Source: Pictodentalium vernedei (Eukaryota; Mollusca; Scaphopoda; Dentaliida; Dentaliidae). Taken from it: 64,000 nucleotides of DNA. The notes below the pieces were generated by a model. The model did not search any database and was not told the DNA's origin. It saw only the letters and a program-made list of their open reading frames with translations. Below, one piece after another: positions 45,776-57,863 of this stretch. How positions within the stretch are numbered: position 1 is the first letter of the stretch; every line of letters starts with the position of its first letter. Location of the stretch: NCBI GenBank assembly GCA_031216915.1, contig CM062292.1:208403262-208467261 (forward strand), read 5' to 3'. The position numbers and the translations under genes are program-made.

Positions 45776-46039
45776 TTAACCCTTTACCCAACATAACGGC
45801 CAAAATCGGCCAGCACTATACACAAAAATCGCTATTCAATCTTTTTTTTATATTTTCATTTTTTGCTTCCAAAACATAGGTATTGACCCCCCTCATTGGA
45901 AGGTCACATCGTGCTCGTTTGAATGAGGGGTCTTAACCTATGTTTTGGAAGCAAAAAATGAAAATTTTGAGTTATACCTGGTTATACGATAATTTTTTTT
46001 ACGAGTGTCATCTGCTACTAACATTAGGTAAAGGGTTAT
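45776..46039. mobile_element. TTAA-flanked MITE 3 (piggyBac-type)
   Basis: 'ttaaccctttacccaaca' to 'attaggtaaagggttat'. The right flank is TTAT instead of TTAA. The inner palindrome 'aacataggt...acctatgtt' and 'cctcattggaa' match MITE 2. Confidence 0.8.
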
Positions 46040-46799
46040 ACCCTGACAGTTTCAACATAGACCACAGTGAGCAAGTATATCGACAGCTACATGTATCTGT
46101 AAACTAATTTGGCGTTTGCAGGAGGGGGGAAGGTGAAAACAAAAATGCTTCTTATATTAAACAACTAAGATATAAACCAGTTTACTTAACAATCCTGGGA
46201 TATTTTGAAAATGATTTTTATGTGATTTATTGTAATTTCTTCGAGAAACCATTTTTTGTTGTGGCCATTAAAATTTATATCACTTTTATTTTTATTTCGA
46301 GTTTTTGGTTGAGATTTAGAGTTACCCAAGAAAGAAATACATAGTTCCTTTGAATGCTTCCAATGGGAATACTTTCATTATTACCCCCAGACTGCAGACA
46401 AGGCATGTCCCCCATCTGGGTACGATATCTCAAGTGCAAGTGGACAATGGGATGCGTGATCCGGTACAGCCGCAATCAGGTCACCTAAAGACGTGCATTA
46501 TTTTGTCACTTTCATGTACAATATTGGTTTGAAACTTGTTTGCATTTTTCAAGGAGACAATTGTCTTCACACACATGTATATATGTAATAGGAAAATACA
46601 TCGATTGAATTGGCAGCGGCCAATTTTTGAAAGGTGATCCGATACCGCCATAACAACTGTACTCAATAGGGTCAAACAGAATTTTAAATAAATTCTGATT
46701 CAGTAATTTCAAGGACAGTCATCTTAGGACTCACTTTGAATAACTCTAAAGCGCTAATGTATGTTCAAAATTTCACAAAACAAGTATATTTTTATGCCT
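46040..46799. other. No recognisable gene
   Basis: Contains 'tgatccgataccgcca' (46635-46650), the exact reverse complement of 39143-39158. Otherwise unremarkable. Confidence 0.5.
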
Positions 46800-46942
46800 C
46801 TGAAAAAAGTTTTGGGGGTCATATAGTGTTTGTCATTTCGTCCGTCTATCCATCACAGAGATTTTTGTGTCCATTCCATAACTCCCATCCCATAACTCTG
46901 AGATGCTTCGTTGGATTTTGTTGAAACGTGGCATACATGTAT
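46800..46942 (+). repeat. Minisatellite-like array, part split by a hAT insertion
   Basis: 'ccataactctgagatgcttc' and 'attttgttgaaacgtggcat' match units at 48830-49030. The array is cut here by the element at 46943. Confidence 0.75.
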
Positions 46943-48720
46943 TGGGGCTGAAAGGTTACAGGATTTTCATAACCAGTTAACCACTTCCGATAACCATGGT
47001 TAACCGATTAACCATGGTTATCCAAAGAATTCCATTGGCGCATGTCTTCAGTGGGTTAAATGAGGGCGCGATCAAACTGAAAAATGGCAAAATCACTGGA
47101 AATGCACCCTCGACGATCGGCATTGCCAAGAAAATGCCATGTAGCAATGCACATCGCCAGCAAGAAAAAATTGTTGAGGATGTAATGTTGTAAAATGTGA
47201 GCTCCCACTACACACAACAGAAAAAAAAATCTGTTCAGGGTAACCCAACTGACCCCTAAAAGTCTATCGAACAGTATATATGAGGAGCAAGAGGCAAGTT
47301 CCAGTTCAGCAAAAGAAACCATATTTGATAAACTTATGAACATTTCACGTTGCTTCACCGTTGGTGTTGATAGGTCATGAATATTAATGATTATTGTGTT
47401 GAGTTTCATGTATTGATACTGAAAACCCCAAATCTTGGCCTACTGTCTTGAAAGTGTCATTTGAGCAAGTATAGTGTACAACAGTTTTTTTTTATTAATT
47501 CCATTCAAACGTATATATAGAAATTATTGACAGTGGCCAGCAGATGCATAGAATATTGCATTTAAAGTGAAGTATGTGGTTATTGTGGTAGTTCAATACT
47601 TGTTTTATTTCTGTCAGATACCACATGCTTTCAATATCACGCTGAATAGGGAGATTTTTATCACTGGTCATTTCAAGGAAAGTTTATTTAATATGCAAAT
47701 ATGATTATACGGGTAGGTAGGAGTGTAAGTGACACCAAGCCACCAGTGAACAAGCAGTTAATAAGAAGCCTTACAGTCTGATTCCACTGTTGCACGATTC
47801 AACTTTCTGGGAGACAACAGGTAGACAGCCAATGTGGCTATGTCATCTTCCTATAGTACATGTATACACGTTATTACACAACTACTATGTAATCGGTATA
47901 TTGCTGGATAAAGAATCAATCATCAAATCAGTCAATTATACTATGGAGGTCCCCATCCCCAAAAGTTAAAAGAATAATTTGAATACACGTATAACCTCTT
48001 TGAACTGAATTTGAATTTCCTCAATAAGCAATCATGGGTAGTAAATTTTAGAATAGGGTATATATGAACAAGAGAAGCCTGTCATTATATTTAAAAACAA
48101 AACGTTGCAATATCTGCCGATGAACAGGGCTTAAGGGGCAATTTGAAACATGCTGTCAAAGAGGAACATTTTTGCCACCCCCCAAGGACAAGCGCATTGC
48201 CCCAGAAAAGCCACCAGAAGCCTGCATTTGATGGCACATTTCAAGGCTCCATTTCATAGCACCACCCTCCTCCTCCCAATTGCTTGTCTGCATATTTTTT
48301 AGTCGAGAGAGCGATGGCAAATTACCAGAACTGCAAAATGGACACACAAACCTTGTATAACATTCTCAACTGATAACTGAATAAATTTCTCGTCAAGTTA
48401 TCCTCCGTTGAAGTGATTATAATTTACGGAAAAAGTATCTGCCCTCCATATGTATCTCAACTGTTTTGAGACTTCTAACATCGACCAAGCTGCCAAAACA
48501 TCGCCGCGACAAAGAAATAGAATGCGTGCATTAGTTCAAATAGCATATCCTGTAACAGTATTGATGTTTTCCGCTTGCTTCTTCATGATCGTTTTAACTC
48601 CACTTGAGTTGGTATATGTTATACATGTATGTGGTGACTGTTAACCACTTATGGAAATCATAACTGGTTACATCTATGACCGGTTATTAACTGGTTAACC
48701 AGTTAACCATTTCAGCCCTA
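46943..48720. mobile_element. 1.78 kb hAT-like element with imperfect 8 bp target duplication
   Basis: Left end 'tggggctgaaaggtta', right end (reverse complement) 'tagggctgaaatggttaac'. Subterminal 'ggttaaccagttaa' motifs are like those of the 41587 element. Flanks are 'acatgtat' (46935-46942) and 'atatgtac' (48721-48728), 6 of 8 identical. ORFs inside (65 and 117 codons) have no transposase signature. Confidence 0.75.
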
Positions 48721-48728
48721 ATATGTAC

Positions 48729-49140
48729 ATGTTGCTTATGAGGAGACGATGTGTCACGCACAAATTTCTTTTTGTTTGATTGAGGTCAAGGTCACAGATC
48801 AAGGTCAACTGTCCAAGAAGATTATCGAGTCTGCTCCATTATTCTAAGATGTTTCATTGAATTTTGTTGAAACTTGGTATTCAAGTTGCTAATGGGTAGA
48901 TGATGTGTTGCACATGAACATTTTTTTGGTTCCATGGAGGTCAAGGTCAACTGTCCGTCAGGAAGATTTTTGTGTTCGCTCCATAACTCTGAGATGCTTC
49001 ATTGGATTTTGTTGAAACTTGGCATACTTATTGCTTATGGGAAGATGATGTGTCGCGCACAAATTTTGTTTTTATTCCATGGAGGTCAAGGTCACAGATC
49101 AAGGTTATTTCTGCATCAGGGCATAGCCTCTTACAAGTGA
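48729..49140 (+). repeat. Minisatellite-like array, ~155 bp units (about 3)
   Basis: Units contain 'gaggtcaaggtca', 'ctctgagatgcttcattgga', 'ttttgttgaaacttgg' and 'gatgatgtgt(c/t)gc'. They continue the array interrupted at 46942. Confidence 0.85.
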
Positions 49141-49144
49141 CAAT

Positions 49145-49545
49145 CTCTTGTTTCTTCTGGTAATTGTGGATTTAGATGATTGTTCCAATTTTTATTTTGT
49201 GTGAAGCTACCTTTGGAACAGCAGAAAGGAATTGTCCAAAAAAAATTGCCATCGGTTTTATCATAGGGTATTTTTCCAAGACTTTTGAAAAAATGCTGAG
49301 TCATCATTTATTAACACTTGTGAGTAATGGGAAAAACATTAAAGAATCTTCTTCCCCCATACTACTGCTCCAAAGGCTTTTATATTTCACATATAACATC
49401 TTTGGAAGATTCATTCACATATTTGTTGAAAGCAAATCCCAGGGTTCATATTTGGACTTGCTGTGGGAGCCCAAATGTTCAGATTAGCGCAAGGCCCAAA
49501 AAAATTAATGGTTTTGGTTCCGGTTACATAGCAGCAAAAAAATAG
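49145..49545 (-). mobile_element. Interspersed repeat fragment (reverse orientation)
   Basis: 'aaaattgccatcggttttatc', 'atgctgagtcatca' and 'ttcatatttggacttgctgtgggagccc' are reverse-complement matches to copy B (7.1-9.1 kb). Both ends are missing. Confidence 0.6.
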
Positions 49546-50411
49546 GGTCAGTAGGTCAGGATATTTTACAAAAAATTACACCCAAAAATGGCAGTTTATC
49601 AGCAGATGCTTTATTTGCAATTGCAGTGGACATTTCAGGTGAATTTCCGCATCTTCAAAATGAAACAGACTCAGAGGTGTCTTGATAATATTATCATCAG
49701 CTGTCGTCAAATTCTGAAGTGAAGTGTGTGTTCGCACGTCTCACTTTATCATGGGAAGTGTTAAAATTAGTGCACCTCAGCACATGAAATAAATTGACAT
49801 TTTAAGTGACTGTGGTAATTATCATCATATTTATCTTGGCAGAGGAAGCACAAATGACTTGCTTTTGTTTATTTGAAAACAATGTACCTTGTGCCGGTCT
49901 TGTATCAAACACTTGCATGCGTGCAAACTATTTTGAAGGCAAGATGCTACCATGACGTGTGCAAACAGCCAAGCACTTTGGAGTTCGAGTGTAAAACTAT
50001 AGGGAATCCCTTGGAGTTTCCAAAGAATTCCTGTTTTTAAATAGCACTTATTGTGATTAGTCGAATGTTCAGTATGACTGACTACGCATACTTTGTGTAA
50101 TGCAGTTCAAGTGGTTGTGGTTTTTCACCTCAACTTGTTTCTGACAAATTAGAGGTAAACAATGTTCTATCATTTTCGTTATGATGGTACTTGTCGAAAC
50201 AAATCACTTGAACAGTTTGGAATGAAAAGTAATAAAAAAAGGTACCATAGTCTGCGAGGTTAGACAGGGTGGTAAAAAGGGAAAGACCCAAATTTAAACC
50301 AACAGTAATCCGCACCAATGAAGTAAATTCACTTCTTGTAAACCCGTAATAAACAAGTTGAAATTTGCATACCAGAGTTAAAACAACTTCAGTATACAAT
50401 TACCAGTTATG
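49546..50411. other. No recognisable gene
   Basis: Unique-looking; an 89-codon minus ORF at 50130-50399 has no recognisable domain. Confidence 0.5.
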
Positions 50412-52290
50412 ATTATCCCTGCATTTTCAAAAATGCGGGGAAAAAGTCATGATCTCTGTCTGTAAGCCCATCCGTCCGTCCGTCCATCCATACATCACAC
50501 CCAGAAAGGCTCCTAGGGTATTCAAATCGAAATGTTTAAACTATGCTAAGATGTTCAGGTAGCAACTCTAGATGTGCATGAAGGTTTTCGGAATTTTGAT
50601 TTAGCCCCAGGTGGTTCCAATGGAACCACTTTTATCGTTAGAAAATCAGTTTTCATCGAAAGGATCCTAGGGTATTTAATTCAAAATGTTTAAACTATGC
50701 TAATGTGTTCAGGTAACATCTCTAGATGTGCATGAAGGTTTCAGAATTTTGATTTGGCCCCAAGTGGCTCCGGTGGAACCACTTTTTTTGTTGGAAAATT
50801 AGTTTTCATCAAAAGGCTCCTAGGGTATTTAATTCAAAACATTTAAACTATGCTAATGTGTTCAGGTAACATCTCTAGATGTACATGAAGGTTTCAGAAT
50901 TTTGATTTGGCCCCAGCTGGTTCCAGTGAAACCACTTATATCGTTAGAAAATTAGTTTTCATCGAAAGGCTCCTAGGGTATTTAATTCGAAACATTTAAA
51001 CTATGCTAATGTGTTCAGGTAACATCTCTAGATGTGCATGAAGGTTTCAGAATTTTGATATGCCCCCAAGTGGTTCTGGTGAAACCACTTTTTTCGTTGG
51101 AAAATTAGTTTTCATCGAAAGGCTCCTAGGGTATTTAATTAGAAACGTTTAAACTATGCTAAGGTGTTCAGGTAGCATCTCTAGATGCGCATGAATGTTT
51201 CAGAATATTGATTTGGCCCCAAGTGGTTCCGGTGGAACCACTTTTATCATTGGAAAATCAGTTTTCATCGAAAGGCTCCTGGGGTATTTAATTCGAAACA
51301 TTTAAACTATGCTAAGGTGTTCAGGTAACATCTCTAGATGTACATGAAGGTTTCTGAATTTTGATTTGGCCCCAGGTGGAACCACTTTTATCATTGGAAA
51401 ATCAGTTTTTATCGAAAGGCTCCTAGGGTATTTAATTCAAAACGTTTAAACTATGCTAATGTGTTCAGGTAACATCTCTAGATGTGCATAAAGGTTTCGG
51501 AATTTTGATTTGGCCCCAGGTAGTTCCAGTGGAACCACTTTTATCGTTAGAAAATCAGTTTTCCTCGAAAGGCTCCTAGGGTATTTAATTTTAAATGTTT
51601 AAACTATGCTAAGGCGCTCAAGTAGCATCTCTAGATGTGCATGAACGTTTCGGAATTTTGATTTGGCCCCAAGTGGTTCCCATGGAACCATGTTTATCTT
51701 TAGAAAATCAGTTTTCCTCAAAAGGCTCCTAGGGTATTTAATTTGAAACGTTTAAACTATGCTAAGGAGCTCAGGTAGCATCTCTAGATGTGCATGAACA
51801 TTTCGGAATTTTGATTTGACCCCAGGTGGTTCCAGTGGAACCACTTCTATCATTAGAAAATCAGTTTTTATCGAAAGGCTCCTAGGGTATTTTATTCAAA
51901 ATGTTTAGACTATGCTAAGGTGTTTGGGTAACATCTCTAGATGTGTATAAAGGTTTCAGAATTTTGATTTGGTTTCAGGTGGTTCCGGTGAAACCACTTT
52001 TATCGTTATAAAATCAGTTTTCACCGAAAGGCTCCTAGGGTATTTAATTCGAAACATTTAAACTATGCTGATGTATTCATTTAGCATCTCTAGATGTACA
52101 TGAAGGTTTCGGAATTTTGATATGGCCCCAAGTGGTTCCAGTGGAACCACTGTTATCGTTGGAAAATTAGTTTTCATCGAAAGGCTCCTAGGGTATTTAA
52201 TTCGAAACATTTAAACTATGCTAATGTGTTTCAGCGGAAATGCGGGGACACACCATTGTGTGCTTTGCACACAAATAACTCTATCTAGTT
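50412..52290 (+). mobile_element. Helentron/HINE-like element with ~12 tandem 153 bp units
   Basis: It starts with the hairpin 'ccctgcattttc...aaaatgcgggg' (50417-50440) and a 'ccgtccgtccgtccatcc' leader. Then come about 12 units of ~153 bp marked by 'ggctcctagggtatttaatt' (about 50508 to 52184), each with 'aaactatgctaa', 'gtgttcaggtaacatctcta' and 'ggttcc(g/a)gtggaaccactt'. The 3' end repeats 'aaatgcgggg' (52238-52247) and has a perfect short hairpin 'gtgtgctttgcacac' (52258-52272). Mollusc 'pearl'/HINE elements have such a core array between hairpin ends; the assignment is inference. Confidence 0.65.
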
Positions 52291-52429
52291 TAATTTGCCA
52301 ATGACAGTTTGGAACATGAGACTGATTATATATATAAAACGGTATACCAAAAAGCCACCCAGCACTATTTCTGTTGTTGTTGTAAAAGTTGGCGCTCGTG
52401 TGTTTTTTTTTCAATTTCATTAAAAAAAT

Positions 52430-52835
52430 TTCTTAGGGCCGGGGCGCAAAATTAGAGTCGAGCGGGTAACTGGAATCAAACTATTTTTTTGGGGGGGTCC
52501 AATATGAGGAGTATTCTTTAAAAATCTCTTCCTCTGATCCACCCATCAGAATCTTTTGATATTTGGTATGCAGCATCCTTGGGGGGTGAGATTCAAGTTT
52601 ATTGAAGCCAAGTCCCTGCGTTCATATTTGGTCTCCCTGTGGGAGCCTGAATTATAACTTAGTTCATTATGAGGAATATTCTTTAAAAATCTTTTTTTTT
52701 CATATCCACCGGTCAGAATCTTTGGATATTTGGTTTTAGCTTTTCTTAGGAGGGGCAGATGCAACTTGTTCAAATCAATTCCCTGGGTTGATATTTAAGC
52801 TACCATATCAGCTATGTGCCCTTAGGCCCCCTGGG
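52430..52835 (-). mobile_element. Interspersed repeat fragment (reverse orientation)
   Basis: 'ctttaaaaatctcttcctctg', 'cagaatcttttgatatttggt' and 'tatttggtctccctgtgggagcc' match the family in reverse. It ends with the hairpin-like 'aggccccctggggcctc' (52821-52837), which corresponds to the family start hairpin. Confidence 0.6.
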
Positions 52836-52839
52836 GCCT

Positions 52840-53385
52840 CTTGTTTCAAATTTCATATGTAGTTTTGGTGTGATGTCTAGATTGGAGCTATCAAATTTTT
52901 CTGAATTTCATTGAAAAAAATGGCTGCCAGTGGCCATCTTGGCTTTGGCATTTAAATGGTCAATAATCCCATTAGCACACCCTGCAGGCCACATCCCTCA
53001 CCCCATCTTTTTTTAAATTTCATATGTACCGGTAGTTTCGGTGTGATGTCCAGATGGGAGCTGTCAAATTTTTCTGAATTTTGTTGAAAAACATGGCTGG
53101 CAGTGGCCATTTTGGATTTGACATATAAATTGTCAACAATTCCGTTATCAGACCCTACAGACCGCACCTCTCACCCGATCTTTTTTTCAAATTTTATTTG
53201 TAACTTTGGTATGAGTCTAGATGGGAGTTATCAGATTTTTCGGCATTCCATTTAAAAAGGTAGCCATCTTGGATTTGACACATAAATTTTCAACAATTCC
53301 ATTTGTCCACCCAACTGGCCCCACCCCTCACCTGACTTTTTCAGATTTCATATGTCGCTTTGGTGTGATGTCTTTGCTGCAGAAA
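52840..53385 (+). repeat. Tandem ~170-180 bp units (about 3)
   Basis: 'tttcatatgta', 'ggtgtgatgtc(t/c)agat', 'caaatttttctgaatt' and 'cagtggccat(c/t)ttgg' recur at about 52850, 53020 and 53190. Confidence 0.85.
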
Positions 53386-53484
53386 CATGAGTGAATGACT
53401 TGGCATTACTGGATCTTTCTATTTAGTTCAGTCCCTTCTTGGACAAGTTGAGCTGTAGTGTCCTTGACACTTTCATATTATTTT

Positions 53485-54010
53485 TATCCCCCGCCAACGA
53501 AATCGGGAGGGGGATATTGAAATGGTGTTCGTCCGTCCATATATCCATCCATCCATCTGTCCATCCTTCCATCACAAACTTTGTCTGCATAACTCCTCCT
53601 ACAGTTTACAATGGATTTTTACGAAACTTGGTCTGAAGTATCAGTTTCAAATGTAGATGTGCATGTGGTCAGGAATTTTCGATGCGACAAATGTTGCATG
53701 GTTACTGCCCTGGGAAATAACAAAATTTTCACCACAAAGGCTTGTCCGAGTAACTCCTACATTTTTTATTGGATTTTTTACAAAACTTGGTCTGAGGTAT
53801 CAGTATCAAGTCTAGATGTGCATGTGGTCAGAAATTTTTGATGCGACAAATTTTTCATGGTTATGCCCCTTGGGAATAGCAAAATTTCCATCACAAAGGC
53901 TTGTCCGCTTGGCTCCTCCTGCATTTTTCATTGGATTTTTTCAAAACTTAGTGTGCAGTATGAGTATGATGTGTTCATGTCAGAGGGAAAGGAAGTTTTG
54001 ATTTGAATAA
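53485..54010 (+). repeat. Tandem ~150 bp units with a gtccgtcc leader (about 3)
   Basis: After 'ttatcccccgccaacgaaat' and 'cgtccgtccatatatccatc', units contain 'cacaaa(g)gcttgtccg', 'ttggatttttt', 'aaacttggtctgaggtatca' and 'tagatgtgcatgtggtca'. ORFs of 61-76 codons follow the unit structure and are not genes. Confidence 0.8.
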
Positions 54011-54059
54011 TTTTACTAGAGTTATAGCCCTTGTCGACTTGGAATTTACCAAAATTGTG

Positions 54060-55095
54060 GGTTTTTAACCTAACTTGACGAAGTCAAGATAAGCTATTGC
54101 CATCATGTGTGCGGAAGTGTGTTAGTCTGTGAGTCTGTTCACATTTTCTTTAGCACAGGCTACACCCCATAGTTCTTGTACGATCATCACAAAATTTCAT
54201 ATGCAGGTTCGAGGTCATGTCTAGATGAGAATGTCCCCCTTTTGCTTGTGATCGGTCAACCGTGATGGTTACACAAGCCCGAAACCTGTAAATCTTTTTA
54301 CACAGTCTACAGGTTATATTTGTGAAGGGATTTCATTGCAACATGGTAGGATAACTCTGTTTAATGTCTAGATGAGAACATCTCCTTTTGGTCGTGATCA
54401 GTCAACCCTGACAGGTACGTGAGCCCGGAATCCGAAAAACCTTTAGCACAGTCTACAGGTCATATTTATGAAGGGACTTCATTGTAACTTTGTAGGATGA
54501 CTCTGTGTAAGGTCTAGATGAGAATGTCCCCTTTTGGTCGTGATCGGTCAACTGCTGATGGACATGCATGCCTGAAACCCAAAAACCTTTAGCACAGTCT
54601 ACATGTCGTAATTATGAAGGGATTTTATTGTAACTTTGTAGGATGACTTTGTATGATGTCTAGATGAGAATGTCTTATTTTTGTCAGGTTCAGTTAACCG
54701 TAATGGCTTCACAGGCACGTGACCTATATTTTTTAAGCACAGTCTACAGTTCATATTTATAAAACAATTTCATTGTAACTTGGAAGGATAACTTGGTATG
54801 ATGTCCAGATGAGTCTATCCTATTTTGGTCACTATCGGTCAGCCGTTACTGTTGCCTGATCACATGACCTAGATTCCTTTAGCACTGTCTACAGGCTGTT
54901 CTTATGAAGAGATTTCATTGTAACTTGGTATGATATTTAAATGAGACTCTCCTATTTTGGCCATGACCGGTCAACCATGACCACCGAACTGTCACATGAT
55001 CTAGTTTCATTTAGCAAGTCTACAAGTTATATTTATGAAGGGATTTCATTGTAACCTGTAGGATGAGTCATTTTGGAATGATTTTACTGTAACTT
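54060..55095 (+). repeat. Tandem ~175-190 bp units (about 6)
   Basis: 'tttagcacagtctacag', 'atatttatgaagggatttca', 'ttgtaactt' and 'gtctagatgagaatgtcc' recur at about 54150, 54290, 54440, 54590, 54735 and 54880, with increasing decay to the right. Confidence 0.85.
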
Positions 55096-55641
55096 GGTAA
55101 CTTTGGTTGACATACATTAACTGTGAGGGCGCCACATTAACCCAGGCCTCAATTCTTTAGTGCAGTCTAAACCTCAAATTCTTCTTATTGAAAACATCAC
55201 ACATAGCGACAGAAATTAAAATATTTTCAATCATCACAATTCTTGTCTTATTTCACAATCCTTTCATGAACATTAAACATCCTTTTCATCAAACTCTACC
55301 CACAGTCAAGTTAAGCTATAGTGTCATTGACCCTTTCATTGGAAGATATCTTCAGTTGCAATTGAAGAAATTAAATCATATTTGGTAAGTGACATTATTG
55401 GGTATGAATACATGTCCAGATTGATAATGAGATTATTCCTATTATAACACAGAAGTTGGCGCGTGATATTGATGTCGTTACACTTATCAATTTTATTAAC
55501 TTCGGTTATATATCAGACTTATATGTAAACCATTTTATTTTTATTTTTTTTTATGTTTGTATTGCATGCAGCAGCCAAAAGGACTATGCAGGAGGTCCTG
55601 AGAAACAGATTTTTAACTTTTTTAGGCTTTATATGGCACTC
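55096..55641. other. No recognisable gene
   Basis: Short ORFs only; unique-looking AT-rich DNA. Confidence 0.5.
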
Positions 55642-55867
55642 TTAACCCTTTACCTAACGATCGCCTGCATCCGCCCACGTAATATGCAAATTGAGCAGTT
55701 GAAAAAATTAAATTTTTCAAAATATTTCAACAAAACCATATCATTGAGCTCATTCCAATGAGGGGGTCACATGATAATGGTTTTGTTGAAATGTTTTGAA
55801 AAATTAAAAAAAAAATGATATTTAAAATAATAAATTTTGATATCGTCTGCGTTGGGTAAAGGGTTAA
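55642..55867. mobile_element. TTAA-flanked MITE 4 (piggyBac-type)
   Basis: 'ttaaccctttacctaacg' to 'cgttgggtaaagggttaa'. The inner inverted pair is 'tttcaacaaaaccat' / 'atggttttgttgaaa', with 'ctcattccaatgaggg' at the centre. Confidence 0.85.
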
Positions 55868-56179
55868 GGCAATAGTGGAACCATCAGCTTTCCACTTTGT
55901 TATAGCTCTGAACCTTTTCCTTGTGAAGGTGATGTTTGAAACTTTTGTGCTCTTGAAAGAGCTTCTCACTAACCACCAGTCCAAATGCTTCCATGCTTGA
56001 CATATAACTTATAATATAAACATCTGATCGTGAAGAACTTACATCATATTTCATTTTAAGCCTATTGGTCCATACTTAGGGTTGATATGGAGTCCTCAGA
56101 TTTTAAAACTAATGGAAATGGGAAAAACAATATAAAAATCTTCTATTCTCAAACAAAAACTCAAAATACTTCCATGTTT
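55868..56179. other. No recognisable gene
   Basis: No ORF, repeat or structure recognised. Confidence 0.5.
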
Positions 56180-56574
56180 ATTAGCTCACCTGACTGAATG
56201 TCAGGGTGAGCTTTTCTGATCACTCTTCGTCCGTCGTCCGTCCATCCATCATCCTACGTGAAGGTGGTGTTTGAGCCTCTTTTTCCTAAACCACTGACAA
56301 ATTTTAATTAAATTTCATGTAAGTAGAGGTTATATAGGGGCATTTTGATTTTTATGCAAATTAGGTTTCGGCTCATATTGAGCAGAGGAGTGGGGAAAAA
56401 ATGGCCAAATTCTTGGAAAATCTTCTAATGAACCACCAGTAGCAGAAACTTGATATGTGGTATACAGAGTCCTTTTGAGGTTTAGAATCAAGTTTGTTCA
56501 AGAGAAGTTTGTCGGGCATTATTTGTCTTCATTATGGGAGGGGCAAAAATTTTGGCCATGCCTAAAATTTCTAT
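56180..56574 (-). mobile_element. Interspersed repeat, copy D (reverse), part before the DIRS insertion
   Basis: It starts with the family 3' hairpin in reverse ('gctcacctgac', 'gtcagggtgagc', 56184-56211) and 'cttcgtccgtcgtccgtcc'. It is interrupted at 56574 by the DIRS element and resumes at 63594. Confidence 0.75.
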
Positions 56575-56749
56575 ATTTTTATACTGTACCAATGACCCAG
56601 ACTTAGCTGGTGCTAACTCTTAAATTCTAGGGCCAAAAACAAATTTTGCCCCCCCCCCCCCCCCCCAATCCCCAAAATTTGCATCAAAATCCCAAAAATG
56701 TATGCGCAGTGTCAAGGAAGTCCGAAATTGGAGCAAAATCCTCATTCTT
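56575..56749 (+). repeat. DIRS left inverted terminal repeat
   Basis: Starts 'atttttatactgtaccaatg'. Matches the reverse complement of the right repeat, except that it lacks ~50 bp between 'ccaaaaa' and 'tgcgcagtgtc' and has a longer C-run. Confidence 0.92.
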
Positions 56750-57863
56750 TGTTTGGCCCTTCAATCAGTAACATCTCACTGATATCTGTGCCTATAATCT
56801 CAGTTAAAATGATGCCAGACACAAAATCCTGAAAGAAATGGTGGATCTAAGGATGAAATAAGAGGATGAGAGGAAGAAACAGTGGAAGGATGTGTTCAGG
56901 GCTGTAACTTATAATTTTGATGCAAAATTATTTCATGTTCCCTAATTTCGGGACATGGGCCTGATGTTTACATTCTTGTTATGAAATTTCCACAGTTTGT
57001 TCAGAGTTTCCTCTCTTCCTTTCCTTTATACCCCCCTTGCTATTCTCCCATGCTTTTGGGATAATTTTTGTAATTTTTTAACTGAAATTTCTTGGGAGTT
57101 TTGGCTTGGTAACAGAATGTTTATTCTGTTTTTCCCCATGGTTACATCCTCACCCTACGGTGGTTAGGCGTTTCGGTCATGCATCTACCATCCGATGTAC
57201 TGCAGTATCTTCTCAGGAAGCCTCTGTTTTACATCGGATAGTGTTAAAATTGGTTACTGATTTCGGGCCATATTTTCAGTGTCTGGAGTCTTGTTTCCAG
57301 TTTTTATTCACTTTTGTTTATGTTGACAACGGTTACTTCTGACAGTGATTCCTTGTCTTCTATTAGTTCTGATCATAGCCAGATACATTAATATTGTCTG
57401 TAAGTGTAACATTAATTTTTAGACATGTTTTAAAATTTTTGTCCACACTTAGGCTTTTTTGGGGATCCATTTGGGCTCATCTTGAAATTTTTTCGAAAAA
57501 ATTTTTTCTTTTGAATTAATTTTCAAAATGTTTGTAATGGATTATTATTATTATGTATCTTTGTTTTCAAGGGTTGGTGTGAGTATGATGACTGTTGAAT
57601 ATTTTTTCAAAATGAAAGAATATTGTTCAATTGTAAATTGAGGAAGTCTTCCTCTGATTCTCATGTTCATTGTATTTGCTGTAGTCTGTGTACTTGCACT
57701 AATTCTTGCTCAGTGTGTGCCAATTCGGATGACAAACGTGGGAGACGTGTGTCATGGTATATTGTTAGTGGTGAGAGGTCCATGCCGGTCCTCTCTCCAC
57801 AGGGTCACTCTACTTTTTTCAGTCTCTTTTTCAGAGGAACAAGAACTGGGTGATGTTTCCGTG

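Noticed and set aside
50500..52250. CRISPR-like regular repeats
   Set aside because: Units are ~153 bp and repeat throughout their length with no unique spacers, in a eukaryotic context. This is a minisatellite/HINE core.
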